DNA of 64,000 bases from an uncultured Erythrobacter sp. (GTDB lineage: Bacteria; Pseudomonadota; Alphaproteobacteria; Sphingomonadales; Sphingomonadaceae). The position numbers and the translations under genes are program-made. Below are positions 40,896 through 48,711 of this stretch, in pieces. The stretch's first letter is position 1. The number at the start of each line of letters is the position of its first letter. The stretch lies in the NCBI RefSeq assembly GCF_947492365.1, contig NZ_CANLMB010000001.1, positions 1,240,001 to 1,304,000 on the forward strand, read 5' to 3'. The notes beneath the pieces were generated by a model that had not been told where the DNA came from, ran no database searches, and was given only the letters and a program-made list of their open reading frames with translations.

Positions 40896-41366
40896 TTACC
40901 AGCGGTAGTGCGAGAACGCGCGGTTCGCGTCAGCCATGCGGTGCGTGTCTTCACGCTTCTTCACAGCGTTGCCGCGATTGTTGGCCGCATCCATCAGCTC
41001 ACCCGAAAGGCGTGCGCTCATGGTCGTTTCAGGACGGCCGCGAGCCGCACCGATGAGCCAGCGAATAGCCAGCGCCTGAGCACGCTCGGGGCGAACCTCG
41101 ACCGGCACCTGATAGGTCGCACCACCAACACGGCGGCTGCGGACCTCGACCTGCGGAGCAACATTGCCCAGCGCATCGTGGAACAGCTGAACCGGATCGG
41201 ACTTGGCCTTGGCCTCAACCGTTTCAAGCGCGCTGTAAACGATACCTTCTGCAACGGCTTTCTTACCGTCGAGCATCAGGTTGTTCATGAACTTCGAAAG
41301 AACCTGATCACCAAACTTGGGATCGGGCAGAATGACCCGTTTCTCGGGACGACGACGACGTGACAT
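40896..41366 (-). CDS. rpsG: 30S ribosomal protein S7
   Basis: The 156-residue protein begins [20 protein letters not shown] and has [20 protein letters not shown] and [21 protein letters not shown]7 starts assembly of the small-subunit head and represses the str operon in E. coli by binding near its own start; here that region holds an unusual long inverted repeat. Confidence 0.98.
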   Translation of the reverse strand: MSRRRRPEKRVILPDPKFGDQVLSKFMNNLMLDGKKAVAEGIVYSALETVEAKAKSDPVQLFHDALGNVAPQVEVRSRRVGGATYQVPVEVRPERAQALAIRWLIGAARGRPETTMSARLSGELMDAANNRGNAVKKREDTHRMADANRAFSHYRW

Positions 41367-41395
41367 ACTCTGTCTCCAAAATCTCTAACTCGTCT

Positions 41396-41478
41396 CCCCG
41401 GACTTGATCCGGGGTCCCGCTTCTTTTCAAATCCCGGCTCTGCGCCAGAAGTAAGCGGGTTCCCGGATCAAGTCCGGG
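41396..41478. repeat. Long inverted repeat of REP-like palindromes between rpsL and rpsG
   Basis: CCCCGGACTTGATCCGGGG with TCCCGCTTC (41396-41423) is matched in inverted orientation by GAAGTAAGCGGG plus CCCGGATCAAGTCCGGG (41448-41478), with few mismatches and a 24-base loop. Each arm is itself a palindrome. The rpsL-rpsG transcript would carry a long stem here. Confidence 0.85.
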
Positions 41479-41493
41479 ATGACGGAAAACGGG

Positions 41494-41865
41494 TTACTTC
41501 GGACGCTTGGCGCCGTACTTCGAGCGGGACTGCTTGCGGTCCTTGACACCCTGCGTATCCAGCACGCCGCGAAGGACGTGGTAGCGGACGCCGGGAAGGT
41601 CGCGAACACGGCCGCCGCGGATGAGCACAACCGAGTGCTCCTGCAGGTTGTGGCCTTCGCCCGGAATGTAGGAGATGACTTCGCGGCTGTTCGTCAGACG
41701 CACCTTGGCGACTTTACGAAGTGCGGAGTTCGGCTTCTTCGGGGTCGTCGTATAGACGCGCGTGCAAACACCGCGCTTCTGCGGGTTCTGCTCCATCGCA
41801 GGGACCTTGGACTTGGCCTTCTGCGGAGTGCGGCCCTTGCGGACCAGCTGGTTGATCGTCGGCAT
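41494..41865 (-). CDS. rpsL: 30S ribosomal protein S12, Arg at position 88
   Basis: The 123-residue decoding-centre protein begins [20 protein letters not shown] and keeps [12 protein letters not shown] with Lys43 and Lys44. At residue 88 the usual Lys of GGRVKDLPG is Arg (GGRVRDLPG; codon CGC, bases 41602-41604). In E. coli and mycobacteria K88R is a streptomycin-resistance allele with little fitness cost. Resistance of this organism is therefore predicted but not shown. It is the first gene of the str operon. Confidence 0.98.
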   Translation of the reverse strand: MPTINQLVRKGRTPQKAKSKVPAMEQNPQKRGVCTRVYTTTPKKPNSALRKVAKVRLTNSREVISYIPGEGHNLQEHSVVLIRGGRVRDLPGVRYHVLRGVLDTQGVKDRKQSRSKYGAKRPK

Positions 41866-41942
41866 TAAGTTCTCACTTCACCATATGAATGATGACACCC
41901 TGACCGTTCACGATGTGGAGTGAGGCTTGCCCCGTCTCGTCA

Positions 41943-41969
41943 CCCCGGACCTGATCCGGGGTCCCGCTT
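41943..41969. repeat. REP-like palindrome, third copy
   Basis: CCCCGGACCTGATCCGGGG followed by TCCCGCTT matches the copies at 41396 with one change in the palindrome. It lies about 80 bases upstream of rpsL. Confidence 0.8.
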
Positions 41970-42265
41970 GAAGGAAACGCCGCGAAGCGTCCTTTCGAGC
42001 GAAAGACAGCACAAGCTGAAACACTCCACCCGAAATCGGCCACTCGGCCACCGGGTTACTTTGACGGCTGCCCTGCTCTCCCCACCTCCAGCGCGAGTCC
42101 CCCGCGAAGGCGGGACCTCATGCAGTCAGCGAAGAGCCAATAGAAAAGGCCTGGCTTTTCCAAATTCATGGAGACGCGAGGCCTGCGGGACGAACCGGCA
42201 ATGTTCAGCTCTATTGTTCGAAGGTAGCGCCAGCGCGAAGCGAGCGTGACCATCGGATGGCGGCG

Positions 42266-42294
42266 CGCTTAGGGGAGTTGGGGGTGTGGGTCAA
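42266..42294 (-). promoter_or_regulatory. Candidate strong promoter for the str operon
   Basis: On the minus strand TTGACC (42289-42294) and TAAGCG (42266-42271) are separated by 17 bases. It begins 8 bases after the last gene of the TIR operon and would give an rpsL leader of about 390 bases. Confidence 0.5.
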
Positions 42295-42301
42295 GGGTTT
42301 G

Positions 42302-42466
42302 CTATTCCCACCCATCACGCAAATCCTGCCTCCGACACATGGGGCAAGAGATTGGGAAAGTTCGACGCATCTCTCTTTCTGCCTCGAGCTCTTCTTCAGG
42401 CGTCAAGATTTCCGACTCGAACCTGTGACCGCAATTATTGCACCTCTTTCGCACTAAGATCGGCAT
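42302..42466 (-). CDS. Small zinc-ribbon protein, 54 aa
   Basis: The frame starts MPILVRKRCNNCGHRF at 42466 and ends at the TAG at 42302. Two Cys pairs, CNNC (residues 9-12) and CPMC (41-44), are spaced as in a rubredoxin-like zinc ribbon, with an acidic helix between them (TPEEELEAEREMRR). It lies 15 bp after the 162-aa gene and on the same strand as the TIR gene, so it is probably the third member of that operon. A nucleic-acid-binding or partner-binding role is inferred only from the fold. Confidence 0.7.
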   Translation of the reverse strand: MPILVRKRCNNCGHRFESEILTPEEELEAEREMRRTFPISCPMCRRQDLRDGWE

Positions 42467-42481
42467 CTTCTAGATTTACCC

Positions 42482-42970
42482 CTATGAACCGCTCGCCTTT
42501 GGAGATACGTCGATAGAATAGAGAACCTTCTTGTCTCGACCTTTTCCGTGAACCACTGCCCAGCGAGTATAAGAAACAGCTTCATTTTCGGCACATTCGC
42601 CCAGACCCGCCACAAGTTGCTCGCAGTGTCCATACCTTTGAATACCGGCCTGCGGAGTCGAGCGGATATACAAGCCACATGATTTTCTAACCAGCGCACC
42701 AGGAGGCGAACTGGTTAAGTCACGGCCTGGATTAGTATCAAGGTCCACTTCAAAGGATATATCTTTGATTATAATTCCCGCATGATTATGCGCTGCTCCG
42801 GATAGAAAGCTTGTAAAGCTATGATCTCCGTTAAGGAGAATAGCGGTTGGCGGCCCACCCGCGTCTGAGACGATGAAGTCATACTCATAGTTGTTCGTAC
42901 CTAGCACCAACGAAAGGCATTCAGCTGAGGACAGCCGCGCCTTTGCAAAACTCGGGCTTATAAAAACCAT
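42482..42970 (-). CDS. Unknown protein, 162 aa, in TIR operon
   Basis: The start lies 5 bp after the TIR gene stop, so the two are probably translationally coupled. It has no signal peptide or membrane segment. Visible features are SLVLGTNNYEYDFIVSDAGG, then ILLNGDHSFTSFLSGAAHNH, and three Cys in the C-terminal half (RKSCGLY, YGHCEQL, GECAENE). Base composition is lower in GC than in the surrounding genes, as for the TIR gene. I recognise no family. A sensor, activator or regulator of the TIR protein is a reasonable guess from position alone. Confidence 0.7.
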   Translation of the reverse strand: MVFISPSFAKARLSSAECLSLVLGTNNYEYDFIVSDAGGPPTAILLNGDHSFTSFLSGAAHNHAGIIIKDISFEVDLDTNPGRDLTSSPPGALVRKSCGLYIRSTPQAGIQRYGHCEQLVAGLGECAENEAVSYTRWAVVHGKGRDKKVLYSIDVSPKASGS

Positions 42971-42975
42971 TCAAA

Positions 42976-43935
42976 CTAATCCTTGAGTGAGCGCATCAAG
43001 AGGGACCAGTAGAACTCCGATGCCCCCATTTGCGTCAGTTTTTGCTCTTCCCGACCTTGGAAAGCTGCGGCCATACCTGAAGGGACTAGGAACATTTCAA
43101 TATTGTCAGACGAAACCGCGAGAGCCTCGTTGTATCCATTTGAATCGCTCGTTTCTCCGTGAATGAAAGCAATCCCCTGTCCAAGGTACTGCTGCCCACC
43201 CATGAAGATTGTGCACCGTGCTTCCGCGTTTCCATGCCTATAAATCGACGCGGTGAAGCGATTGGCATCAACACGACGGAAGTCACACTCAATTCCGTCG
43301 TTTCGCTTCTCTAACTCTTTAAGTGAGTTTTCAAAGAACCGTGCCATGTATTCGAAGGATTCAACTTTGAATCGATCTCGATCCCGCTCGCTAAATTCCT
43401 TTGCTACCCTTAAGTTACTCGATCGCGGCCTATCGATGGTTTCGCCGTTAACAAGTGTTTGAAGCCTGTCGGCTTTGAATTCAGGCTTCGGAGAAGGCGA
43501 TAACTCCTTCGCTACTTTGCGAATGCTCTTCGAAATCTCAAGAAATGCAGAATCGCGATCAGGCCAACTTGTGACCGGCCTTCCATCTACAGGGGTTGCC
43601 TGAAGTTTTCCGAAGGGAGCTTCCTCCCATTCGCATGGCCTCAAAATTACAGGGATGACACGCAACGCGCCTTGCTCATGTAACTCCATGGCACGCAACA
43701 TCTCTTTATCATAGCAGTAATCTGACGCGAGGAAGTCCGAGCTTACAAGAAGAAGTACGATGTTTGAAGATTCAATCTGCGAGTCTATTTCGCCACCAAA
43801 TTCTGTTCCGGCACCAATTCTCCGATCATGCCACGCCTCAATCAACCCTTGTCGCTTCAGCATGGTCAATTGAACTTCAAGTTGATCTCGCAAGTCCTCA
43901 TCTTTGTGCGAATAAGAAAAGAAAACTCTAACCAT
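42976..43935 (-). CDS. TIR-domain protein, 319 aa
   Basis: Residues 1-140 form a TIR domain: VRVFFSYSHKDEDLRDQL (strand A and box 1), WHDRRIGAGTEF (BB loop region), SSNIVLLLVSSDFLASDYCY and the helix DKEMLRAM. Glu78 is in the position of the NADase catalytic glutamate of SARM1-like and bacterial TIRs. A linker (about 145-190) leads to a C-terminal domain (190-319) with FEYMARFFENSLKELE and IFMGGQQYLGQGIAFIHG that I do not recognise. The start at 43935 has GGAG six bases upstream; longer frames to 43959 lack a site. Bacterial TIR proteins often deplete NAD+ in phage defence, so this is a defence candidate, but no phage data can be read from sequence. Confidence 0.85.
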   Translation of the reverse strand: MVRVFFSYSHKDEDLRDQLEVQLTMLKRQGLIEAWHDRRIGAGTEFGGEIDSQIESSNIVLLLVSSDFLASDYCYDKEMLRAMELHEQGALRVIPVILRPCEWEEAPFGKLQATPVDGRPVTSWPDRDSAFLEISKSIRKVAKELSPSPKPEFKADRLQTLVNGETIDRPRSSNLRVAKEFSERDRDRFKVESFEYMARFFENSLKELEKRNDGIECDFRRVDANRFTASIYRHGNAEARCTIFMGGQQYLGQGIAFIHGETSDSNGYNEALAVSSDNIEMFLVPSGMAAAFQGREEQKLTQMGASEFYWSLLMRSLKD

Positions 43936-44194
43936 ACGTGACTCCATGTTCCGCACCATAGATTAAGTTGGCACGGAAGAGAACATATCGTGACCAGGTT
44001 TCCACAAGATGCGGCATCTGACATTTTCCTACACACCAAAATTCTGCTTAATCCCCCAGTCCTTTGTTTGTTTCGCCCTCAAGCGCCGGGCGCGCCGCGT
44101 CCGCGTCGCTTGGCTTTCCTCGCATAAGCTCGGGCGGCCGGTCGGCCTTGCGGTCGGCTAACGCCGCCCGAGCCCCCAAGAAAAGGACCGCCCA
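43936..44194. other. Region upstream of the TIR operon with hairpin and repeat
   Basis: An AT-rich stretch (43940-44060) probably carries the TIR promoter, but no clear -35/-10 pair was found. From 44066 the sequence turns GC-rich and is related to 44455-44516. A perfect 11-bp stem, GCTCGGGCGGC (44128-44138) and GCCGCCCGAGC (44163-44173), precedes the next small gene. Confidence 0.45.
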
Positions 44195-44413
44195 ATGAAC
44201 CCGCACAACCCTGCCCAGCCCCTTCCGCGCAAACGCCCGATCCTTGGCTGCTGTGCGCCATCGGACGAGCGCTACATGCCTCGCTATATGCTCGACTGGC
44301 TTGGCCATATTCAGGCCGGGCGGATCGGCAATAATCCTCCCACCCCTCCCGAAGTAGCCGCCCGCCGCGCGCGGAATGAGGCGGTGCTCAGGGGGTATGG
44401 GCGGTGTCGGTGA
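44195..44413 (+). CDS. Small hypothetical protein, 72 aa
   Basis: AAAAGGA lies 8 bases upstream of the ATG. The protein MNPHNPAQPLPRKRPILGCC continues with DERYMPRYMLDWLGHIQAG and TPPEVAARRARNEAVLRGYG; it is Pro/Arg-rich, with one CC pair and no membrane segment. Composition fits a real gene, but nothing names a function, and a large hairpin stands directly upstream. Confidence 0.45.
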   Translation: MNPHNPAQPLPRKRPILGCCAPSDERYMPRYMLDWLGHIQAGRIGNNPPTPPEVAARRARNEAVLRGYGRCR

Positions 44414-44901
44414 GTTGTTTGGTGCACGCCACGGGCGATGGTGAGTGGTTCCGTTTTTTTGTTTGCGCCCTCAGACGCCGGGCGCAGCGCCTCCGCGCTG
44501 CTTGGCTTCGCCGCAGGGGCGGCGGCGCGCAGTCGCGCGCTGGCTCGCCTTTGGCTCGCGACCATTCCAAGCCATCGACTTTGCGCCCAGACGCTTGGTG
44601 ACACCCATCAACCTCGCGCCCCGAAACTTGGTGCCTGCTAGAGAGTTAGCGCCCTGATGCTTGGCGCTCCTCCGATGGCTTGGAATGGTTCGGTGCGCGC
44701 CTAGCGCACCGCGAGCGCACGCGCGCGAGCCGCAGCGGGTCCGCAGCGAAGCGGAGGACGTCTAGCGAGGACGAAGGCGCGGAGGCGCCTTCGAAAAACA
44801 AAAAACTCTCGCGGAAACACAGAACTGCGCTTGAGGCCCAACAAAAAACTCCGCGGACGCTTGGTCCTACCTCTCATCCCCCTCCCCCAAGGAATCCCCC
44901 C
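44414..44901. repeat. Repeat-rich noncoding region with a 17-bp inverted repeat
   Basis: ACCATTCCAAGCCATCG (44561-44577) is repeated inverted at 44673-44689 (CGATGGCTTGGAATGGT), a perfect 17-bp pair 129 bp end to end. Inside, three copies of a GCGCCC-GA-CTTGG-type unit occur near 44583, 44620 and 44650. The segment 44455-44516 resembles 44066-44126. No gene is convincing; the open frame running from 44680 is taken to start at 44902. Confidence 0.6.
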
Positions 44902-45597
44902 ATGACCGCCACCATCAAACGCGCCATCCCCCGCCAGGCCACCAGCGCCGTCGCGCATCGCGCTGAGCCGCCCTCGCCTGACGATCCGCTGCTCGGCTTC
45001 GAGCCGGTTCCGCACAAGGCTCCGCGCCGCAACTCGATCACCGCTGACCTCCAGCGCGCCTTTATCGCGCATCTTGCCGCAACCGGCATCGTCTCGGAGG
45101 CGGCTCGGCATATCGGCAAGAGCATGGAGGCGATCTACAAGCTGCGCCAGCGGCCCGGAGCGGAGGCCTTTCGCGGCGCTTGGGATGCGGCGCTGGATCG
45201 CGGGGTGGCGCGGCTTGAGGCGGGGGCGCTGGCGCGGGCGATCGAGGGGGAGGAGCGCATGGTCGTCTCCGCCGGCAAGCTGATCGGCACAGAGCTGCGT
45301 CATAATGAGGGGCTGGTGATGTTCTTCCTCAAGAACCGCCTGCCGGACCGCTATGGCAAGCGCGCGCAGGAGGCGGCGTTCGAGCCCGGCAATCCGGCTT
45401 TCGATGCGCTGGTGGAGAGCCTTCGCGCGCAGTGGGAGGAGGAGAAGTATCAGGAGCGGCACTCGCCTGCGAACTGCGAGGCGAATTACAAGTTCTTCGG
45501 AGAGCTGCGCGAACGCTGGCGGCGCGAATGGGAAATCGAGCGCGAGGCCAAGGAGCGCGAGGCGCGGGCGTTAGGCCTTCCACTCGCGGGCGAGTAG
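44902..45597 (+). CDS. Helix-turn-helix-like hypothetical protein, 231 aa
   Basis: The ATG at 44902 follows AAGGAAT. After a basic N-terminus the protein has FIAHLAATGIVSEAARHIGK followed by SMEAIYKLRQRPGAEAFRGA, an HTH-like pattern found in phage-associated and terminase-small-subunit-like proteins of sphingomonads. The C-terminal half is highly charged and helical (RERWRREWEIEREAKEREAR). The 3-prime end overlaps the convergent GNAT gene by 27 bp. DNA binding is a likely role; the target is unknown. Confidence 0.65.
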   Translation: MTATIKRAIPRQATSAVAHRAEPPSPDDPLLGFEPVPHKAPRRNSITADLQRAFIAHLAATGIVSEAARHIGKSMEAIYKLRQRPGAEAFRGAWDAALDRGVARLEAGALARAIEGEERMVVSAGKLIGTELRHNEGLVMFFLKNRLPDRYGKRAQEAAFEPGNPAFDALVESLRAQWEEEKYQERHSPANCEANYKFFGELRERWRREWEIEREAKEREARALGLPLAGE

Positions 45598-46107
45598 GCC
45601 GTAGAGATAGACGTCGCATACGCCTGCATGGGTCGTCTCGTGCTCGCGCAGATGGGCTTCGCGGGTGAAGCCGAGGCGTTCGAGCAGGCGGACAGAGGCG
45701 GTGTTGCGGGCGTCGACTTCGGCGGTGATTTTGCGCGCGCCGGTCTCGAAACGGTGGGCGATCAAGGCGGCGGTGCATTCGCGCGCAACGCCTGTCCCTT
45801 GCGCGTCCTTGCAGGTGATGTAGCCGATCTCCTCGACGCCTTCCTCATGCGCGGTGTGGGCCACGAAACGCCCCGCAACCGAGCCGTCCGCGCGTTCGGC
45901 AATCCATGTGAGGCCGGGCCATGCCGGATCGGTGAGCCAGCCGCACAGCTCCTCATGTGAGGTGAAAGCGGGCCGCGTGAGATAGAGGCACTGCGCCTCG
46001 TCAGAGAGCGTCGGGTAAAGCGCGGCAATGTCCGCATCGCGCAAGGACCGCATTGTGAAGCGCTCGGTGCGGAGGGTCGTTACCTCACGCACCAGTAAGG
46101 AACTCAA
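45571..46107 (-). CDS. GNAT-family N-acetyltransferase
   Basis: The 178-residue protein has the RimJ/RimL-type layout: TLRTERFTMRSLRDADIAAL at the start, EEIGYITCKDAQGTGVARE as the acetyl-CoA-binding motif A region, and ARNTASVRLLERLGFTREAH near the C-terminus. It transfers acetyl to an amine; the acceptor is unknown. The start overlaps the LysR gene by 23 bp on the same strand; an internal ATG at 46053 would shorten it by 18 residues. Confidence 0.85.
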   Translation of the reverse strand: MSSLLVREVTTLRTERFTMRSLRDADIAALYPTLSDEAQCLYLTRPAFTSHEELCGWLTDPAWPGLTWIAERADGSVAGRFVAHTAHEEGVEEIGYITCKDAQGTGVARECTAALIAHRFETGARKITAEVDARNTASVRLLERLGFTREAHLREHETTHAGVCDVYLYGLLAREWKA

Positions 46108-46888
46108 CCAGCGCCTTCACCTTCTTGGAGCGCCATTGCGGGATCGGGGCGACCAGCCAGTAAGCGCGCTGGCTCTCCGCCGGATCGTCGAGCGCCTTCA
46201 ACTGCCCTCGTTCGATAGCGCCCTCGACCAGCGGCAGCGGGAGCACGGTCTTGCCCATCCCCGCAAGCGCGCTGGAGAGCGCTTGGCCCGCGCTGCCGGC
46301 CTTGATGCAGGGGCGCGTGCCTTCAGGCAGAGCGGCGCCGGGCCAGTCGATCCACGCCTCGCGCGCGCCTTCTGCCTCGACCGTCACACGGCGCGCTTCG
46401 GCGAGTTGCACGCCTTGCAGCTCGCCCGGCCCGTCAACCAGCCGGATCGCGAGGTCGAGATTGGCCTCGGTGAAGTCCGCATCCTCATTGCCGACGATCG
46501 AATAGACGACACCGCCGATTTCCTTCGGCGTGCCCGCCTGAAACTCGGCCAGACGCGGCGCAAGCCATTCGGCGTAGAATTCGCGCGGCGCAGCAATCGT
46601 GTAGCGATCACTCGCCTGCCCCGCCTGCATCGCGGCGACGCTCTCTTCAAAGCGCAGGAAGCCTTCACGCAGCGGATCAAGCCCCGCCTCACCCTCGGGC
46701 GTCAGCTCCAGCCCTTTCGAGGTGCGGCGGAACAGCACCACGCCAAGGTGATCCTCCAGCGCGCGGATCTGCTGGCCGACAGCGGCAGGCGTAACCGCCA
46801 GCTCGTCCGCCGCGCGGGTGAAGGACAGGTGCCTCGCCGCCGCGTCATAGACGCGCAGGGCATTCAAAGGGAGATGTGTGCGTTTCAC
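46085..46888 (-). CDS. LysR-family transcriptional regulator (GcvA-like)
   Basis: This 267-residue protein has the N-terminal HTH LNALRVYDAAARHLSFTRAA, followed by DELAVTPAAVGQQIRALEDH, and a substrate-binding domain from about 90. The GcvA-like opening PLNALR is typical of regulators of nearby metabolic or resistance genes. It is probably co-transcribed with the GNAT gene through the 23-bp overlap. The effector is unknown. Confidence 0.88.
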   Translation of the reverse strand: MKRTHLPLNALRVYDAAARHLSFTRAADELAVTPAAVGQQIRALEDHLGVVLFRRTSKGLELTPEGEAGLDPLREGFLRFEESVAAMQAGQASDRYTIAAPREFYAEWLAPRLAEFQAGTPKEIGGVVYSIVGNEDADFTEANLDLAIRLVDGPGELQGVQLAEARRVTVEAEGAREAWIDWPGAALPEGTRPCIKAGSAGQALSSALAGMGKTVLPLPLVEGAIERGQLKALDDPAESQRAYWLVAPIPQWRSKKVKALVEFLTGA

Positions 46889-46957
46889 GCCACGCGACTT
46901 AGGAGCGCGCGCGCCTCATCGCAAGGTGAACTAAGCTTGCCGCGCGCAAAGCGAAAC

Positions 46958-47371
46958 TTATGTGCGTGATTGTCCGTCGGCGGTTTCAGGCGCTGCCAGC
47001 GGAAAGAACGGAATGCGCACTTCGAGCGGCGATCCATCAGCCTTGTGGAAGGTATAGAACCCCTCCATCGAGCCATGCTGCGTCGTCAGCGGACAGCCCG
47101 AGACGTAATCATGGCTCTCGCCCGGTTCGAGCCGCGGCTGTTCACCCACAACCCCTTCGCCATCGACATGGTTCACCATCCCGCGCCCGTCGGTAATCCG
47201 CCAATGGCGGGTGCGCAACTGGATCGCCTCGTGCGTGCCGTTTTCGATCCGGATGTGATACACCCAGAACCACTTGCCCGCCTCGGGCTGCGATTGTTCA
47301 GGAAGGAAATTGACCGCAACCCGGACGGTGACGCCCTCGGTGATCGCAGCATGTTGGAACAGCTCTTTCAT
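46958..47371 (-). CDS. apaG: ApaG protein
   Basis: The 137-residue protein has the ApaG domain: VTVRVAVNFLPEQSQPEAGK, then FWVYHIRIENGTHEAIQLRT, then the loop DGEGVVGEQPRLEPGESHDY. ApaG is a fibronectin-III-like protein linked to Mg/Co efflux and Ap4A phenotypes in enterobacteria. Here it stands alone, without apaH or rsmA nearby. Confidence 0.93.
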   Translation of the reverse strand: MKELFQHAAITEGVTVRVAVNFLPEQSQPEAGKWFWVYHIRIENGTHEAIQLRTRHWRITDGRGMVNHVDGEGVVGEQPRLEPGESHDYVSGCPLTTQHGSMEGFYTFHKADGSPLEVRIPFFPLAAPETADGQSRT

Positions 47372-47640
47372 ACGATTCCCAACCTAATGATTCCTGCCCG
47401 CGCTACAAGTCATTCAACGCGGTTAACCCCTTTTTGTATCCCTAAAGTTTACAAGTTTTCGCAAAAAAACACCACCGCGCGCAGCCGCTCCAACCATCCG
47501 CGCGGCGTTAACGATTGGATTCTCTCGCTAATTAACCAAGCACAGAATCAAGTCTAATCTTGTGGTTTTACTACGGATCAGCACCGCTTTTGCTGACAAG
47601 CACGGGTTTTGTACTGCTTTGGTCGCAGCACATGCCTGCT
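47372..47640. other. AT-rich intergenic region, 269 bp
   Basis: The gap holds short A and T runs (AAAAAAACACC near 47464) and probably the apaG promoter reading left. No hairpin with a T tract and no small gene were seen. Confidence 0.35.
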
Positions 47641-48711
47641 TCATATCCCCTCCAGCCTCAGCGGCGCATAGGGGCCGAGCGCGAGTTGCTCGAATGCGCC
47701 CATGCCCTGTGCATCGCCATCGACGCGGCAGAGGATCTGGACGTGGCGATTGTCGATCTGGGCTGGGTCGAGATCGGCGAGCACATATTGCTCGCGCTCG
47801 ATTTTCAGCGGGCCGTGATGGAGGCCGTGGCCCCATGTCGGGTGGGTGTAGCCAAGGCCCTTCATCTGGAACCGCTGGACCGGAGTTAGGGTCAGCGAGC
47901 GCGGCGCGCCCGGCGCGTCAATCTCGAGCGTGCCGCCAGCGGGCCAGCGCGTGCCGTCTTGCAGAGTGCTGGTGAGCGTGCCTTCGCCCTCGTGCAGTTC
48001 GCCCTTCCCTGCGCCTTCTTCTGCCCAGGCGGCGCGGGTGTTCCACGCTTGCCCCTGCCCGTCCGCGTTGACGTGGAAGAACAGCGAGCCGCTATCGAGG
48101 TTGAGCGGGGTCCATTGCCAGAAGAATTGCGGCGCTGCGTGGCCCGGCATGGTCTGCTGATCGCGCGCGCCGATGGGCCTCACGCCCCAGCTGCGGTCGC
48201 GCGTGCCGATAGTGCCTGCCGCCATCTCGCGGCGATCACCATCGATCGAAATCCACCCCGAATAGCGCCCGTTCTGGGTCATGCGGGTGTAATCCATGAA
48301 AGCGCGCGGGCCGATCCGGTGGATGAAGCGCGGCTCGGCAATCGGGAAGGCTCTGCCGGTGAAGATGAAATCGGCGGCGATGCCTTCGCAGTCCTCAACC
48401 GTGACCTTGAGCGCGTTCAGCGGTTCGAGCACTTCGATTGTGATCGGGCCAACGCGCATGCTCATCCGCTCCATCCCCAGCTCGGTGCTGACGTGGAGCG
48501 AGTGCTGCACCCCGTCCCGGATAAAGCTGAAATGCGCATCCGCAATGTCGAGATGCGGATAGACGCCGAATGCGAGCGCGAAAAACCCCGATCCATCAGG
48601 CGCGTAGCCGTTGAAGAAATAGCGGTCGTAGAAATTGCGATCGGTGCCCGCAAAGGCAATCGGCTCGGGCGTCTGGTGGATCGGATATTCATCCGCATGC
48701 GAAAGCGTCAT
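47641..48711 (-). CDS. Conserved hypothetical protein, lipocalin/hydratase-like, 356 aa
   Basis: A two-domain all-beta composition is suggested: RYFFNGYAPDGSGFFALAFG at the start, YTRMTQNGRYSGWISIDGDR in the middle, then GTRDRSWGVRPIGARD and FFWQWTPLNLDSGSLFFHVN. The GTRDRSWGVRP motif is shared with the AttH/carotenoid-hydratase-like lipocalin superfamily, as I recall. It has no signal peptide. It is directly downstream of the phosphotransferase gene (adjacent stop and start), so the two probably act together. The reaction is unknown. Confidence 0.7.
   Translation of the reverse strand: MTLSHADEYPIHQTPEPIAFAGTDRNFYDRYFFNGYAPDGSGFFALAFGVYPHLDIADAHFSFIRDGVQHSLHVSTELGMERMSMRVGPITIEVLEPLNALKVTVEDCEGIAADFIFTGRAFPIAEPRFIHRIGPRAFMDYTRMTQNGRYSGWISIDGDRREMAAGTIGTRDRSWGVRPIGARDQQTMPGHAAPQFFWQWTPLNLDSGSLFFHVNADGQGQAWNTRAAWAEEGAGKGELHEGEGTLTSTLQDGTRWPAGGTLEIDAPGAPRSLTLTPVQRFQMKGLGYTHPTWGHGLHHGPLKIEREQYVLADLDPAQIDNRHVQILCRVDGDAQGMGAFEQLALGPYAPLRLEGI

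Larger units (their letters stand above)
41866..42301. other. rpsL upstream region with repeats
   Basis: The 436-bp gap holds a third REP-like palindrome (41943-41961, followed by TCCCGCTT), another GC-rich imperfect palindrome (GTCCCCCGCGAAGGCGGGAC at 42097-42116) and a strong promoter-like pair at 42266-42294 reading towards rpsL. A 65-codon open frame at 42056-42253 on the minus strand overlaps the repeat and is not convincing as a gene. Confidence 0.6.

Noticed and set aside
41396..42116. Possible CRISPR array from repeated palindromes
   Set aside because: Copies are unevenly spaced and inverted, with no unique spacers of equal length and no cas genes.
42056..42253. 65-codon minus-strand frame upstream of rpsL
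   Set aside because: It overlaps palindromic repeats and the predicted rpsL leader; a leader peptide cannot be excluded, but nothing supports it.
47560..47889. Plus-strand frame starting GTGGTTTTACTAC
   Set aside because: More than half overlaps the 3-prime end of the lipocalin-like gene in antisense, and there is no ribosome binding site.
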